From contig CM043803.1 of assembly GCA_023974075.1 (NCBI GenBank), positions 4,995,495-5,059,494 of the forward strand: DNA of 64,000 nt, written 5' to 3'. Positions 46,542 to 58,430 of this stretch are shown here, in pieces. The notes below the pieces were generated by a model. It worked only from the letters and a program-made list of their open reading frames with translations. It was not told where the DNA came from and ran no database searches. Source of the DNA: Chaenocephalus aceratus. Its lineage: Eukaryota; Chordata; Actinopteri; Perciformes; Channichthyidae. Position 1 is the first letter of the stretch; the number at the start of each line of letters is the position of its first letter. The translations under genes were made by a program, and so were the position numbers.

Positions 46542-49500
46542 AATCGATACCACATTATTTATGGATCATAAATAACCCAGCCAGTACAAAGTGACAAATT
46601 AAAGTTATTTTGTGTGGCAGCAGTGCTTATAACAGATGTGGTTCTTTCCGGCTCTATACCTTGATTGTCTGTGTGTTACAAGGAGTGTTTTCAGGAAGTG
46701 AGACATGTCATGAAGCGCCAGAAATGCAGTATTATTAGCTGGGAGCCCGGCTCACACCCCGAGCCACCGCGCTGTGTGATTACGATTGCCCCTGTAGTTC
46801 AAAACAGATGCTCTTCACCGGCACTGGCATCATGGAAGAGCCCGAGGCAGGCAGCTATTTTGGGTAAATTAGTAAAGACAACAGTTGCTCCCCAGGTTGA
46901 TGCTGCCATGCTGGGTTGCGGTGTGAGGCGACAGAGTGGAAAACACAGACTCAACCTGGGCAGCGCAGCCCCGCGGGCGTTTGTCATTTGGAGGCGCTCC
47001 AGCCGACAGGTGGCTGCTGTGGTCCACTGCTCCCCCTGCACCTCGTCCAGGTAATTAGCCATTCAGCTCGGGCACGCAGGAGAGGTGGGCCGTCATTGAC
47101 AGAGACAGGTTTAATGAAGACAAGCTAGCAGTGGAGACGTTGTTTTTGTACATTTCTTATCTTCGTATTCCTAAAAATGTCACTACCTGCTCTACGAGAA
47201 GGCCTCTGTTTTTACGCAAGTGGACTAGAAGATATAGAAGAGTTTGAAAGAAGTGAGCTCGCCGTACTTCTGTAGCTCGCTCCTCCGCTGCGCTTGAGGC
47301 AAGTGTCTCGAGGCTACATTGGCAGCAACACCTGAATCTCAGATGTGTCTGCGGATGAGTGTCCATGTTGGTAATGTAGGCGCCGGGTTTTGACAAGGAA
47401 GGAGGAATGCAAGGAATAGAAAAAGACTATATCTCTGGTCCAGATACATACATTTTACGTTATTCTGTCAATCATAATATGCTGCAGGAGTGCAATGGTA
47501 AATGAGTGGCGTTCTATGCATACAAGCTGTCATGATCTAAATCGCCTCAGGTCCTCACAGCAAGGAAGGCTGAAAACTCAAAAGGTGCTGTGATTGCTCC
47601 TTGACATCGGAAAAGAGTTTATCAGGCTTTCAGGGAAGCCAAAACAGTGCACATTTTAACCAATCCCTAGACTTTCTTGAAATGTTATAGAGTGGTCTTG
47701 TCTGTCTCTGTTAGTTCTCTCTTTTTGCAGTCTAAAAAAAGCGTTATATCACTATACGTACAGTGGTTATCATAGTAAATCTGCTCATGGGATACCGTCT
47801 ACACTAATTTTATTTAAAATTATCTTTATATGCTCTTTTTACAAAATAAAAAGCAGTGAGATAAAAATACATAAGCCTACAAATGAGTATGTGTCTGTAC
47901 TTTTAAGAAGGGAAAAGTTCAGCCGGTTGATGGGAATATTTCTCAAAGAGAGAACAGTCACCTCCAGTTCATTAAAGGCCTGATTACCTATTTTATGCAA
48001 TAGTGCTCGTATTCAGAATGATATACACTACTAATTATATTTAATTGCTCGGTCGAACCCCAGTAACCCCTCCAGAAAGAACAATGCATTGACCTCCGAC
48101 AAGCAAAGGTTCGGTAGTGGTAATGAGACGCATTATTCTAGAGCAGTATTCTAATAATGACTTTTTCTATGCCCTTTTGGCTGTCTGAAGTTTTGTGAAT
48201 GGGTACGCAGACTGTGGTTGACGGAAATGAGCACTCCACTGTTTCAGAGTCTGAAGTTCTGTGAATGGTCTACTGGAGAGTTGTGGTTGAGTCAGTCAGC
48301 GTTGATGGGCGGTAAATGGGGAAAGCGAACTATGTAAATGGGGCCTGGGTGGTGCTGCTCTGTTGGGAAATCAGGTGGCCATTTGAATATTCAACCCCAG
48401 GGCCAGTGCTCTAATTCCTTCCCCCTCAACATGCCACACAAGGAGAAAGGAAGTGACAAAATGGCAAGGGGAGCACAGGCAAGAATTTGCATTTTAATGT
48501 GCCTGTCGGAATCACTTTGGATAAGAGCCGGTAGTATGAGGGACCACACAACCCCACAGGTCGGCACCAAACAACCTATAATAGCCGCCGCCCTGAAAAC
48601 AACATCTTCCGTGAGAAGAAGAAGTTGTTGCGGAATAGGGAAGAGGGGGGTATCGATGTTGTTAAGAGAACAGAATAAGTTTAGATCATCAAGGCAGATA
48701 AAAAGGCCAAGGTGGAACAAGTAGACAGGAATAGTGGATAGTTCACACGTATAAACTTTTTGAATCGGCTACAACCGAAACAAAACAAGTACAACCTTGA
48801 AATAACTTTCCCTATACGCTTTAATGGTAAACTGCCATTAATTGCAATGACAGTTTAATTATAAAGATTGTTTTCCTGAAGGACAATTGCATTTTTCATG
48901 TCTGGAAAAACAACCAACTCCCCAAGCAATAACTGTGTAGACGCGATGTTTTTAAGGAACCAAACCATACAAGATCATTATTCTTTTTCCTTTGTCATAC
49001 ATTATGTAAATATTTCCTTCCTTCTCCTCTTTCAAAAACAAAGAAGAAGCATTGTTTGGTTTTGTCATCTCTACAACTCCTAAGAGATGAAGATGGCCAT
49101 TTGAAAACAGATGCCTGGGAGTTCATTTTCACACGGTGGCACTCTGTTATTGCTGTTTAATGTCCTCAATCTCATTGTCATTTGGCAGAAGGTGAGTATC
49201 GAACGGCTTGATTTAATCAGTTCAATTTGATCCTTTGCCGTTACAGAGAGTATCTTTCCACCTATCGATGAGTGTGTGTCGTGCCCTGGCAGACGCAAGG
49301 ACACTGAGTGAGTGGCACTCAGACACTTCCCCTGTCAGGGACGGTCAGAGAGCAGACAGCCAGGCAGCAAGGCTGCTATTGGATGCTATTGAGAAGCCAG
49401 AGTCATTCTAGAGGGAGACATTGTCGAGGCTTCACTTCATTGTTGGAGCCATTTTCTGCTTTCAAGGTGCTCTGTACAGTACAGCTTAATGAGACTGCAG

Positions 49501-50220
49501 TCTCCTTGGTATACTTAGTAGCTGCTTCTCACTTTGTCAGGCTTTCAACAGCTTGACAGCTTATATATCAATGTATGTGGAGGTTTTATACATTTTAAAG
49601 CATCACTCTGGTGAACTTGAAAAGAACAGTAAGGAGGTTGAATCTATGAAGATCTAGATTTGTGCTCTTTAACTAAAAGATATAACACATTGATGGTATG
49701 GATATACAAATCCATTCCACTGTCCATAACCTTACTTCAAACCAATTCACATAAATACAAATGTGAATACACACTCCACACTGCCAGGCTGTTTATTGTT
49801 TTTCTTGTATTGATTTCTCCATTTCTCGTGTTTCCTAAATGTTCATTGTTGTTTAATTGTGCAGGGAAACTTGTTTTTAGCTGTGCAAAATACAATAGAC
49901 GCTTTGGCTTGGTATAAAAGAGTGACACGGCACCAGAGGGAAGAACATTCTCAACAAGAGCCAGCCTGCCCAACCGTTAAGAAGTTAAAAAATATTGTCT
50001 GTGGCGGAACAAATTTGAATATGGCGAGCTGCCACTGACTGGGTGATTTTTTTTAAATGAACAGAAGCAGTGTTTCAATGCCCTGTCTTGGCTAATGTGT
50101 TAAGTTTTGTAAAAGTGGTGGGATGCAGTAAGAAGTTACCTCTATTGTACCTGCATCTACACTTAGTGATTTCACAGTGACAAACTTGTTTACATCACAG
50201 CAGCAAGAAGAAAGATGCTG
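46542..50220. other. Intergenic, no gene seen
   Basis: No gene model can be supported. 46720-47110 and 48330-48720 have higher GC and complexity and several overlapping short ORFs on both strands, none with a known domain. Conserved non-coding sequence is possible but not shown. Confidence 0.35.
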
Positions 50221-50225
50221 TGTTA

Positions 50226-50822
50226 GGTGCTGTTTACACGAGAACGCAAACGGTTGTATCCGCTACTTTCGTATAGCCCGTTCGTTCACACGAGGCCGTA
50301 ACGGAAACGGACCCCGCAAACGATAACGGGTCCCAAGGTGGATAGATCGGCAAACGGAACGCTCTGGGGGGCCAAACGGCTCAGTGTGTACGCCCTATAC
50401 GATCATTTTCCTAATAACGATGAAGCCATAGCCCCACCTCTTCCCACCTCTGCTGCTCACTGCCGTAGCATGGTCAGTAGCTACTGCTACTGCTACCGCT
50501 ACTGACTATGCTACAGATGTTAGTGCAAAATATACAGCTCCTCTACCACAACCATCAGCAACATGTGGACATGGAGAACTACATGAACTACATTTTGTTA
50601 AATCCACCGCGGGGCATAAACAGAAAGGCAACCATGGCAACCATGCTCGGAGGTCTTCTTCGTTGCTTTTGGTGTATTTTGTGGCAGAAGTACAGCGTCA
50701 CTTACAGGCCCGGCATATGTAATACAGCGTCTCCAGCGCTCCCGAGCGGTCTCGTGTGAACGGAATACTTTTTTGATATCGTATTTGGTTCGTTTCATAT
50801 GCGTTTGCGTGTAAATGGGGTC
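50226..50822. mobile_element. TIR MITE (GTTTACACGAGAACGC type)
   Basis: The left end ggtgctgtttacacgagaac and the right end gcgtttgcgtgtaaatgggg are imperfect inverted repeats sharing TTTACACG and AACGCA blocks. The interior has a small palindrome around gtagcatggtcagtagc/gctactgactatgctac (50465-50515). The flanks are tta and taa, so a 3-bp target duplication cannot be confirmed. The 83-codon ORF within is not a transposase. Confidence 0.6.
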
Positions 50823-51095
50823 TAATGTAGGTGCAGGTACTCCAGGGTGTGTCAGTTCAGTAACTTTTGGGTAGGTAACAGGTGCAACGTAGCATACTTT
50901 TTACCCCACCCAATCACACCCATCATTGATGATGCGTACAGTCAGAGGTGCAACAAAAGTGAATGATTCAAAAAGATGGGGCAACAAACATGTATTGTAT
51001 GTCACGACCTACCAATAAAGTCATTCCACACGTCAGAGTAATCACTCTTTTTTTCTTTCCTAGAAACTGTCTTCTGTCCAATACTGACATCCTTT
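50823..51095. other. Intergenic, no feature seen
   Basis: Short spacer between the MITE and the L2 LINE, without recognisable content. The exact 5' truncation point of the LINE lies somewhere between here and 51180. Confidence 0.4.
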
Positions 51096-51806
51096 TTGAT
51101 CACACTTCAGATCCTTCAATATGTTGCCTGCCAATCTCACATCCTTTTTCAACAAAATACTTCACATAGCAGTTATCCAATGGTACCATTTAAAACATCT
51201 AATTCTGACCCCTTTGTGAAATCTCTTCACTCGGGTATTTTTCCACAGGCCCTGAAAACTGCAGTCATTAAACCGCTCTTAAAAAAGAATAATCTAGATG
51301 CTTCAGTAATGAACAATTACAGGCCCATATCAAACCTGCCATTTCTAGGTCAAATCATTGAAAAAGTTGTTTTTCAACAGTTGAGTCATTTCTTGCATTT
51401 AAATAGTTGTTTCGATGTGTTCCAGTCAGGCTTTCGTCGAAACCACAGCACTGAGACTGCTCTTGTAAAGGTCTTCAATGACATCCACTTAAACACAGAC
51501 AGTGGCAGAACTTCAGTGTTAGTATTATTAGATCTCAGTGCTGCGTTTGACACTGTTGACCACAACATATTACTCGACCGACTAGAAAACTGGGTGGGAC
51601 TTTCGGAAACAGTTCTAAATTGGTTTGAATCCTACTTAAAGGACAGAAACAACTTTGTTTCTATAGGTAAATACACATCTGAGGTGACAAATATGACATG
51701 TGGGGTACCTCAAGGCTCCATCTTGGGGCCTCTTCTCTTTAACATCTACATGCTACCACTGGCTCAGATAATGAAAAACAACAAAATAAGTTACCATAGC
51801 TATTAG
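51096..51806 (+). pseudogene. L2-type LINE reverse transcriptase, 5' part
   Basis: A 236-codon frame with RT blocks in order: [22 protein letters not shown] (about residues 70-80), [18 protein letters not shown], the first catalytic block [13 protein letters not shown] (Asp at about 144-152), and [17 protein letters not shown]. The frame stops on entering the hAT element, exactly before the second catalytic box: codons for H-S-Y remain here and A-D-D lie after 53044. The first 30 or so residues do not look like L2 and may be flanking sequence. In an intact LINE this enzyme copies element RNA at a nicked target; this copy is dead. L2 assignment is from recalled motif wording. Confidence 0.8.
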
Positions 51807-53036
51807 GGCTGAACGATAAACCGTGTCATGGCGATAACCGCGATATGCGCATGCACGATATTCACACTGCAGGGACGTGTGGTTTAGCACAGAATTCAAA
51901 ATAAAGATACCCTTATTACTTATCGAAACTGCACATACAATATATATGATTAAAGCTGAGACTCCACAGATTATTTAAGTATAGTATCTAAGCGATCCGA
52001 TCTCGCGACAGGGGAAGCAAACACAGACATCACAACACATACCTTTACGGAGCTTTTACGGGAGATCGTCTCACCGTAGCTGTCAATCTGATCAAAAGAC
52101 GTGTTCAATGGCATTAAAACGAGAAAAAACGCGGATAAATCGGTTGATCCATAGGTTAATAATGTATCTGTGGCTTAGAAGCAATTGTTTATAATCCATA
52201 ATTCAATTTTTATGTAAAATCGGAGCACAAAAGTTAGCTGCTAATGGTAGCCACCAGAGTGTATGCAGCTTCCAGTTTGGGCTATGCGTCACTCTCACTC
52301 CTTATTTGGTAATGTGTGTGTGTTATACTGCCGCATAGCCAAGACCGGATGCAGCAGCCACTATGGTGGCTACCATTAGCAGCTAACTTTTGCTCTGCGA
52401 TTTTTACATACAAATGGAATTATGGATTATAAATGAAATAATTTTTTTATACAGACACGTTAAAAACCTATGGATTAACCGATTTAGCCACGTTTTTTCT
52501 CGTTTTAATGCCATTGAACACGTCTTTTGATCAGATTGACAGCTACGGTGAGACGATCTCCCCTAGAAGCTCCGTAAAGGTATTGTTGTGATGTCTGTGT
52601 TTGCTTCCCCTGTCGCGAGTTCGGATGACTCAGTGATGATACTATATACCTAAATAATCTGTGGAACCTCAGCTTTAATCGGATATCTTGTATGTGCAGC
52701 TACGATAAGTAATAAGGGTACTTTTATCTTGAGTTCTGTGACAAAGTCCGTTAGCCTTTTTCGCTCAGGGGTCATTTAGATGCTTCTTATGAGACTTGTG
52801 TTTTGTTTTGGTAAAAATGGTTTATATCGTCAGTTAGCTGAGATTATTTTTCGTTAATCTGGTATAACACATTAATAGGTTCTTAAATATTAAGATCCCC
52901 TGAGACACAGTGTCGTGAAAAAAAAAGTAAAGTACCCGCCGGGACCTTGGGGCTTAACAGGTTAAGAAAACCGCAATATATATCGCAGGGGAACAAAAAC
53001 CGCAATGTCCGTTTTTTTCAATATCGTGCAGCCCTA
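51804..53036. mobile_element. Foldback hAT-type element inserted in the LINE
   Basis: The ends TAGGGCTGAACGATA and TATCGTGCAGCCCTA are inverted repeats with one mismatch. A perfect 8-bp duplication, atagctat (51796-51803 and 53037-53044), marks a hAT-type insertion. Most of the element is a long inverted repeat: arm 51888-52288 pairs with 52332-52740 around a loop of about 43 bp. A non-palindromic piece of about 230 bp (52741-52975) sits only in the right arm. No transposase. The element is younger than the LINE it interrupts. Confidence 0.9.
51888..52740. repeat. Inverted repeat arms of the foldback element
   Basis: Left-arm strings such as gtctcaccgtagctgtcaat and gtgttcaatggcattaaaac appear reverse-complemented in the right arm with scattered differences. 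The transcript would form a hairpin of about 400 bp. The arm centre contains ttagctgctaatggtagcc and its complement. Confidence 0.85.
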
Positions 53037-53044
53037 ATAGCTAT

Positions 53045-53640
53045 GCAGATGACACACATTTATGTAACAATTAGACTATGCTCCAATTCAAACACTGAGT
53101 AAGTGCATTGAACAAATCAATGACTGGATGTGTCAGAACTTTTTCCAATTAAACAAAGATAAAACTGAGGTAATGGTTTTTGGAGCCAAGGCAGAACGTA
53201 TAAAAGTTAGCGCTGAGCTTCAGTCTGCAATGTTCAAAACAACAGATAAAGCCAGAAATCTAGGTATAGTCAAACAATTACTAAATCAACTTACTATCAC
53301 CTAAAGAACATATCTAGGATTAAAAGACTAATGTCACAGCAGGATTTGTAAAAACTTGTCCATGCTTTTATCTTCAGTAGACTGGACTACTGTAATGGTG
53401 TCTTTGCAGGTCTCACTAAAAAATCTATTAGAAAGCTGCAGCTAATTCAGAACGCTGCTGCTCGAGTCCTCACTAACACTAACTAGTGGATCACATCACT
53501 CCTGTTCTGAAGTCTTTACACTGGCTTCCTGTGTGTCAAAGAATAGATTTCAAAAATACTGCTGCTGGTTTATAAAGCTTTGAATGGTTTAGGCCCAAAA
53601 TACATTTCTGACAACAACAAAAAAAACTGCAGGTCCGCTG
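53045..53640 (+). pseudogene. L2-type LINE reverse transcriptase, 3' part
   Basis: Starts at GCA GAT GAC (the A-D-D of the YADD box) and continues with thumb-region segments in all three frames (NQ-DW-NFFQLNKDKTEVMVFG-like at about 53120-53185, then ISRLKR and SRLDYCNGVF-like at 53310-53410, then LQLIQNAAARVL-like at 53436-53470). Several stops and frameshifts interrupt it. It is the downstream half of the pseudogene at 51096-51806. Confidence 0.75.
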
Positions 53641-53888
53641 CAACTCTGACTACTTTTAAATCCAGACTAAAGACTTTTCTTTTTGCCGCTGCTTTTAATT
53701 GAACTATTCACATCTTAAACTGCACTGTAACTTTTATCCATGTTTTTTCTTTAAATGTTTATTGTATTATCTGTTCTTTTTAATGACAGATTTTAAATGC
53801 CATTTTCTTAATGTCTTTCATTTTTTGTAAAGCACTTTGAATTGCCTTGTGTTGAAAGGTGCTATATAAATAAACTTGCCTTGCCTTT

Positions 53889-54990
53889 AATGTTGTCACT
53901 TACAAAACAAATCCTCGAACCTAAGCAGAAAAAGGTCACGTCCCACTGTCAATGCAACAACAAATCCGATGACCGTTCCAAAAATCTTTTGAAATACAAC
54001 ACCCGACGTACAGTATACACGTATTAGGAAAATGTAAGAGAAAGATTGCTGGAAACAAAGAGTCGCCCGCAGTGTTAAATGTACAAGCTTTGAATGCCTA
54101 CTCCCAACTTAGCCCATAAGTGTTTTATGAAGCAGTATAACAACATCACTCTACTCCCCATAAGTTATATAAAGTGGACAGTCATTATGCAGACTACAGA
54201 ACAAGGTTACTTATCAGGAAAATACAGCAGATTGCTTTAAGAGCCTTTATTTGAATTATATGTTTTTCAGAGGAGATGTAAATGTAAACATGGCAAAAGA
54301 ATAAGGCGGAATGACATGCGACAAAGCTGGAACTGAACCAGAAACATTGCAGCAATATGGTGCAGTAATACGGCGTGTCTAACTCAAACAAGCTTTTAGT
54401 ACACACTTTTCCTCATGACTTTATTGTTCAGATGCACACAACTTTTCTAACTTCTCCTATTTCCCCATTACCTCCATATTTTTATACCTCCAATATCTTT
54501 AATAATCTTTGTTTAGCCTCTCAGTCAGCGTGCCTAGCTCTCTCCCTGGGCCTTCATGTCCACTAAACCTTTACCATTCTGTTGTAATCTGACCCGGCCT
54601 TCCGTGCCATTATTGCACTAGCTCTCCCAGATCCGGTCCTAATGCAATTGGAAGAGCTTTTCCACTCTCACTGTTTCCCCATTTTCACTTAATAAACCCC
54701 ATCTCATTGTTTTTAGGCCACAAACAGAATTTCGCTTCAATTCAATTTATGCCTCGTCTGTGGGCTTTCGCAGAAACAACACCCTTCTCGCTCTGACACT
54801 TCTCAGTGGGATGTTTTGTCTGTTTGAAACTATAACATGATACAAACACATAGAAGGAAGAGAAATTAAGAGGTTACAACTGGAGCTTTGCAAGAAAATA
54901 TGTGTTGCTTCTTTTATAAGCAGGTCACCCTTACTGTCACTGTTTTTGTCTTTTAATAAAAGGGCTAGAATGATGGAAAAGTGTATCCTA
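53889..54990. other. Intergenic, no gene seen
   Basis: AT-rich sequence without recognisable features. Confidence 0.45.
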
Positions 54991-55247
54991 CTTGCAATTA
55001 ACGTGCAATTACATATCTGCTAACATGCAATTATGCATCTGCCACTATGTTTGCCGTCACTGTACAGTATTTTACATTAATTATGTGACTGTCTATGTTT
55101 CCTGTTATGTAATTGCTCTTTTTACTGTTAGTGTACCGTTTTATTATTATGCTGCTGTGTTATATGTGTTGTTGTATTTTTGTATTTTTGTAACTCTGGC
55201 TCAACAATTTCCTTCGGGGTAAATAAAGTCCTATCTTATCTTATCTC
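54991..55247 (+). repeat. LINE 3' end with (TCTTA)n tail
   Basis: The run ends ...ttccttcggggtaaataaag followed by tcctatcttatcttatctct. This is the polyadenylation-like AATAAAG plus short tandem tail of a fish non-LTR retrotransposon 3' UTR. The family is not assigned and the 5' limit is uncertain. Confidence 0.55.
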
Positions 55248-56009
55248 TTATTGGCTCAATCATTAGCTGTTATGTGCCAATAATTATGTGCCTTTTTAGT
55301 AAGTGAAAGGGCTACAGAGGAACAGACAAAATTATCAGAGCAGCCGAATCAATATGTCACAACTTCCGAACTTCTTGTTCTCCCCCTCGGGTCGTGTGTG
55401 CAGTTTCCAGTGGGGACACTTAATGCAGACTTCAGTCGGAGGAGATGAACCCTCACTGTGCTCCTGAGCAATCACTTCCTCCAGGGAAAACGGTTCCTGT
55501 GGGTTTAACATGCAGCTGATGGCTCACTTGATTACCTACAGCTCTCTCCACTTCCGTCTGGCTGTTTCCCTCCACTCTCCAACTCTGGTTGTTTTCCATC
55601 CTCGTTTGACCCTATTGATTGCCCCAACCCGAGTTCCAGCCCGCTTGCCTTTTCTTATTTATTTGCACGGTTAATCTGCAACACAGCATTGACCCATTGT
55701 CCTGACAATGAAGTGGAAACAAGCTGCATTGGCTGAATGAAAAGCATGGCAATTATGTTTCAATTGCTCTGCGACAGGGAAAGCAGCCATGTCACAAGGT
55801 TAACCATGCAAAAATATTTCAAGACTCCCAGGCCATACTAACACCAGAGAGACATATGTAAAAATAATCAATAGTCTATTTATAAGAATAGGTAAGTAAT
55901 AGCAGACTAAAAATAAAAGGTCTGGAACATAATGCACTGCAAAGTATATGAACTACTTCATATGTATCAAAAGTTATCAATAAGTCTCTAATATCCACCT
56001 TAAGCGACA
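55248..56009. other. Intergenic, no gene seen
   Basis: 55340-55790 is repeat-free and moderately GC-rich. No ORF or element ends. Confidence 0.4.
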
Positions 56010-56013
56010 TTAA

Positions 56014-56388
56014 AGGTGGGGTAGGTAATTTTGGAGAAACCAGCTCGAGTGCGCTAGAATTTGAAAATACACAACAGGAACAAATCTGCCACTTCCTTAC
56101 AGAGCCCCTCCTCCAACACACACGAACGCGCACATGACCAATGAGAGCACGTTTGTGCACAGATGGAATGCTGACAGGCAGGTAGGCCATCAAGTTATTT
56201 TAGCCAGGCCGGCTAAAATGATTGGTCGTACTTTTTACAGCACTACGGCTTCCACAGATGAGATTTTTTTATGTATTTATTGTCAAAGCATTTAATGTAT
56301 TCATTGCTATCGGGATGTTAAGAGCATTCCATGGAATATAACAAAAAGTGTTTCTGAAATAAATGACATTTTATTTAAGACCCCACCT
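56014..56388. mobile_element. MITE with TTAA target duplication (copy 2)
   Basis: The ends AGGTGGGGTAGG and CCCCACCT are flanked by TTAA on both sides (56010-56013 and 56389-56392). The internal sequence matches copy 1 (9641-10067): gctcgagtgcgctagaattt, the aacacacacgaacgcgcac block, and tgctatcgggatgttaagag. It is about 50 bp shorter and its right inverted repeat has decayed. Confidence 0.85.
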
Positions 56389-56459
56389 TTAAGACATCAT
56401 ATCCAAATTCAGGAGCCCTGAGAAGAATTTCCATTAAGTTGCACTTTAAATACTGCTTT

Positions 56460-56620
56460 TATGTTCAAATTCAAGGCTTTTATTGTCATTCGTACATAGC
56501 TACAGTGTAGTTATGTCGATGAAAACCTTAGGTCACAGGCTCCTCCAACAGAGCAACACAAAACAGATAAAATAGTGCAAGTAAATACAATAACATAGAA
56601 TAGAAGTAGTGCCATAAGAG
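56460..56620. repeat. Dispersed repeat (TTCAAGGCTTTTATTGTCATTC type), copy 1
   Basis: The order of blocks ttcaaggcttttattgtcat, gtacatagctacagtgtagt, gaaaaccttaggtcacaggc is shared with 61028-61130 in diverged form. It looks like an old LINE/SINE 3' part with undefined ends. Confidence 0.6.
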
Positions 56621-58315
56621 TCTATATACAAGTGATACATAATTTGTAAGTTGCAAACAGGTGAATGTTATGGATGTTTCTTTAAGTACTGCTTTTATGA
56701 GGATGGGGAGGACGTGAGGTCGCAGTGGCCTTTAAAACACCAACATCGAGTGGAGATATTTGGCAAATTTAAAGAAATTCCCTCAAGATATCACGTTAAT
56801 GAAAATAGGGTGTGGGAAAAACCATACAACATCAGGGCTCCGGCATTATGACCCTACCATCTCTTGCTTATGGTTCGTGAAAAAAGGTGTAGAAGTATTG
56901 CAAGACGCCCAATCTCAAACATTTAATATTGAAGAATATCAAGAAAAGAGAATATCAAAATACACAAAAACGAGTAAAAGGTCTCCATTTATTTCTATGA
57001 CGTGTCCTTCTTCATTTGTTTCCTAGAGCTACTGTTTGGCCCCAAGTGCCATGTCAAACTGGCTGTTCTTTGTTAAAGTGACATTAAAACAGCTGCTTAT
57101 AATAGCGAGTACAGTTATATTTTACCAGACACCTGCAGTACATGCTGTATTATTTGAATGTTAGCTGCTTGACAAAGGCTCACAAAGGCTTTTCTTTTTG
57201 GTCTTCAGTGTTAAATGGTTTAGTGCAGGTATATCTGTTTTATGTTCTCCATTTCCTTTCCTCATATTGTGAGTGGCAGACAGGAACCGGCAAAAGGATC
57301 GGAGCATATGAGCAAAAGTCTTGGAAACAGCAGGTAGGCACGACTTCTCGTCATCAGTCACATTCTGTTGTCTTATTTTTAAAAGGCCCCCGGAGACAAA
57401 TACTCGAGTGGGCGTTGAAGGTATGAAAGCGAGAGAGAGGATTCCTGCACCCTCCCCTATCCACAGCTCTCTCTCCCACAATGTTTCTCTAAAGCCAAAT
57501 GAAATTGACATGCCATGGTCAGACACTCCATTTGACAGCAGCAGGTTTATCGTCGTTCTCATTATCATAAATCATTTGAACATGTTGGCCAAACTCACCC
57601 TATAATTCTTGTGCTTGGCAGGTAGTGTCCACTCGGGCTGCTGCGGATGCTCATTTGTGACTTTGGCACAGGCCTTGCAGCTAAATTGTTTCCCTAATAC
57701 TCCAAGAACTACTCCCTATGCAAGTCCAACCTGTATTCCTGGACTGCTCCCAGTTTGGAACACCAGAGGGCTTTGTTCCATCTAAACTTGGATGAAGTGA
57801 AAAATGTTGGGATTAAAATATTGGCATTTAGGCATTATTTTGTTTGCAGAGAAGGTCCAAAGTCTGTAATTACTACATCAGCCCAACTAGGAATTTTTTC
57901 CTCAGCAAAATGAATAAAACACAAGCTATCCCCAGCTATAAAATCCCGCCTCATTTACATATCTTCTTTCACTGGCGTGAGAAAATCCCCAAAACTGTTC
58001 AACCTTAATACTATGAGCCCCTGCATGCATATTTACACACCTCTATGTTACTGCTTTCTCAAATACGTAATTTAGCCAAACACGAGGGTAGCATACATAC
58101 TACTGTATATTCAAATGTGGCCACTTCCACTATCAATATATTTGATGTAAAGAATAGATCAGATAAAGGATGTGTAATGTGAAAAGGGGTCAAACATAGT
58201 GACAAACACAGACATGACCTACAGGATCGTTTAGCCTCCTTTAGCTCTTTGATTTGGTAGCACAGAAACTGCAATAAACAATCCACACTACTTGGTCTGG
58301 ACCGAAAGGCAGGCA
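56621..58315. other. Intergenic, no gene seen
   Basis: Several overlapping ORFs of 66-135 codons on both strands around 57140-57600, with no known domain, splice context or homology I recognise. Confidence 0.4.
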
Positions 58316-58430
58316 GAAAAAGTTAACAAGCACATGGTGAAGAAAGGTAAGCACCTAGCAGTAGAACATACTCTGGAGTTGGTGGGGACCAAAACAGAGC
58401 TAAAAGACGAAGTAGAATTTGACTTGTTTT
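58316..58430. repeat. Dispersed repeat fragment (same family as 30.3 kb)
   Basis: Shares acatggtgaagaaag and gttggtggggaccaaaacag blocks in the same order with 30300-30440. Confidence 0.45.

Larger units (their letters stand above)
51100..53888 (+). mobile_element. 5'-truncated L2-type LINE, split by a hAT insertion
   Basis: The left part (to 51803) encodes reverse transcriptase and the right part (from 53045) continues it in the same sense. The 3' end reads ...gaaaggtgctatataaataaacttgcc, the AT-rich tail typical of fish L2/CR1-group LINEs. The endonuclease and the RT N-terminus are missing, so the copy is 5'-truncated and immobile. After the hAT insertion the frame is broken by stops and small deletions. 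Confidence 0.85.

Noticed and set aside
46245..46571. 108-codon ORF as a transposase fragment
   Set aside because: It crosses the right end of the hAT MITE into flanking DNA and shows no transposase motif.
50226..50822. PIF/Harbinger assignment of the TIR MITE
   Set aside because: The flanking triplets are tta and taa, not a direct duplication, and the TIR match is imperfect, so the superfamily was left open.
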